Source: Bradyrhizobium sp. CIAT3101
Lineage (GTDB): Bacteria; Pseudomonadota; Alphaproteobacteria; Rhizobiales; Xanthobacteraceae
Length of the DNA stretch: 64,000 bases
Assembly: GCF_029714945.1 (NCBI RefSeq)
Contig: NZ_CP121634.1
Coordinates: forward strand, 1,385,001-1,449,000
Reading direction: 5' to 3'
Shown: piece after piece, positions 62,913 through 64,000 of the stretch
Numbering within the stretch: position 1 is the stretch's first letter
Layout of the letters: every line of letters begins with the position of its first letter
Notes under the pieces: generated by a model
The model's database searches: none
Told to the model about the DNA's origin: nothing
The model's input: only the letters and a program-made list of their open reading frames with translations
Made by a program: the position numbers and the translations under genes

Positions 62913-63818
62913 TTACCTCGCAGTTCGGGGTGTAGGAGGGTATTCAATCAGGATCGGTGCAGCGATGTCGATCCGGCCGCTGTTGGCGACCTCGATGCCG
63001 AGCCCCAGCGACCACTTTCCTGTTGAAGCGGCCGGCATTCGCGCGCGCCATTTATCCGCAGAGATCCGCTCGGCCGCGACCGTAACGGGAGCGATCTGCT
63101 GATCCGATCTAGAAAGTGTCACAGACAGGGCTTGCGCGATCAAAGGCTGCTCGTTGGCATCTTCAAGCTCAATACGAACCACCACGTGACCCTCACGCTC
63201 GGGCGAAACTGTAACATTTGCCATGACTTGGGTCCCGCAGATGTGGGTGAAAAAATCCTCCGGCGCTGGCGCGCCGGAAGAAGTTGCCGGCGCAGCGGCC
63301 GCGGCCGCAGCAGCGATCATCTGGGGTCCCCGAGCTCCTATGCTTCCAACATCGAAAGTCACATCGATCTTGCCGGCTTTCTCGAAAATCAGCACAGCGT
63401 CAATGTGCTCGCCGTCGCTGAAGGGTGCTTTGATGCCGATGAACATCAGATGGCTGCTGCCAGAAGCGAGCGTCACGCTGCCGCCGGGCGGGATGGTGAG
63501 CCCATCCTCGACGGGCCGCATCACCATGATGCCGTTCAGAGTCATCATCTCGTGGATCTCGATCTTCGTGGCACCGGGCGTAGCCGCGGAAATCAGCCGA
63601 TCAGGGGAAGGGCCGTGGTTCTCAATGGTGAGGTAGCCGCCAGCAACCTGTGCGCCTTTCGGCGCGGCTCTGCTCCAGGCCTGCTTGACGCTGATTTCGC
63701 CAGCCCGCGCCGATGTCGCCGCCACGAGCAGGGCGATCGACGCTAATACGCCGTATAGTGACAGGCGAATGCGGGTGGGTCGCAAAGCGCATGCTGTCGT
63801 GGCAGCGATCGTCATCAT
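62913..63818 (-). CDS. PCuAC copper-binding protein fused to a second periplasmic domain
   Basis: A 301-residue exported protein: signal peptide (ending TSARAG, residue 40), a PCuAC domain (about 41-160) and, after a poly-alanine linker (IAAAAAAAAPATSSG), a C-terminal beta-rich domain (about 200-300). The Cu(I) ligands are visible as His89 and Met91/92 in HEMM, Met98/100 and His123-x-Met125 in SSHLMF. PCuAC proteins carry copper to cytochrome oxidase. The C-terminal domain resembles YtkA/FixH-like domains and has one cysteine (THICGT). Usual PCuAC proteins are about 160 residues, so the fusion is unusual. The last 182 bases of the window, upstream of this gene, show no clear gene. Confidence 0.85.
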   Translation of the reverse strand: MMTIAATTACALRPTRIRLSLYGVLASIALLVAATSARAGEISVKQAWSRAAPKGAQVAGGYLTIENHGPSPDRLISAATPGATKIEIHEMMTLNGIMVMRPVEDGLTIPPGGSVTLASGSSHLMFIGIKAPFSDGEHIDAVLIFEKAGKIDVTFDVGSIGARGPQMIAAAAAAAAPATSSGAPAPEDFFTHICGTQVMANVTVSPEREGHVVVRIELEDANEQPLIAQALSVTLSRSDQQIAPVTVAAERISADKWRARMPAASTGKWSLGLGIEVANSGRIDIAAPILIEYPPTPRTAR

Positions 63819-64000
63819 GGTTCATTTCCATCTGCAGCAGCAGGCCTGCGGACCGGCGGTCATTGTGTTCAGTTTGTCTTCGGCGGGTGCGAACCTCTTC
63901 CAGTGTTCACTAAGTTAGCGCTTCCCTGTCGCAACGGCTGGAGGCGACGACGGCGATAGCGAGCGACCGAGAGCGCTAGTTTCTCTGTCTTGCACCGGAT

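Overview
The window reads as chromosomal DNA of a high-GC alphaproteobacterium, most likely Bradyrhizobium or a close relative. The evidence is the gene content (TrcR/DUF1013 regulator, TAXI-TRAP transporter with DUF1850, NdvA-type glucan exporter, many small secreted proteins of rhizobial type) and the frequent palindromic intergenic repeats. This is inferred from recognition, not from a database search. Coding density is high, and most of the window is ordinary core or near-core metabolism.

Layout. 0-6 kb (minus strand): the 5' part of a sensor kinase with a substrate-binding-protein-like periplasmic domain, a secreted protein, a two-subunit CoA-transferase, a TPR protein and an aldo/keto reductase. 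6-16 kb: thioesterase, CoA pyrophosphatase, secreted proteins, a TAXI-TRAP operon (binding protein, fused permease, DUF1850 protein), an SDR dehydrogenase and a CPA1 antiporter. 16-25 kb: two paralogous TPR-LprI proteins, propionyl-CoA synthetase (prpE), a small lipoprotein, trcR, then ispH-thrB-rnhA, followed by a peroxiredoxin. 25-36 kb: DUF924 protein, long-chain acyl-CoA ligase, D-Ala-D-Ala carboxypeptidase, NdvA-type ABC exporter, an NMT1-like binding protein, an orphan HisE-like protein, a DedA-family protein and an aspartate ammonia-lyase. 36-41 kb: two nitronate monooxygenases around a thioesterase and an acyl-CoA ligase. 41-51 kb: small secreted proteins, an unusual three-gene set (degenerate GH13-like protein, membrane protein, PQQ-type beta-propeller) and a NarL-type two-component pair. 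51-57.5 kb: a DUF2235 (Tle1-like) membrane protein, small secreted proteins, an AraC regulator, a DUF6314 protein and a two-domain VOC protein.

The most interesting part is 57.5-62.15 kb, a compact thiazole/oxazole-modified microcin (TOMM, linear azol(in)e peptide) locus. It has a 150-residue precursor with an 18-cysteine core built on CGGCRG repeats, a fused E1-like/YcaO cyclodehydratase and a SagB-type FMN dehydrogenase. These three are the expected minimal set to turn core cysteines into thiazoles. No exporter, leader protease or immunity gene is recognisable nearby, and the leader carries a signal-peptide-like hydrophobic stretch. Just downstream lie a repeat block and what looks like a decayed tRNA-Ser 3' end, then a PCuAC-type copper-binding fusion protein, so this may be the edge of an accessory region.

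Intergenic regions hold repeated palindromes of several recognisable families, one clear Rho-independent terminator (32968-33000), a terminator-like hairpin behind trcR and a good candidate trcR promoter. No complete tRNA, rRNA, CRISPR array or insertion sequence was found.
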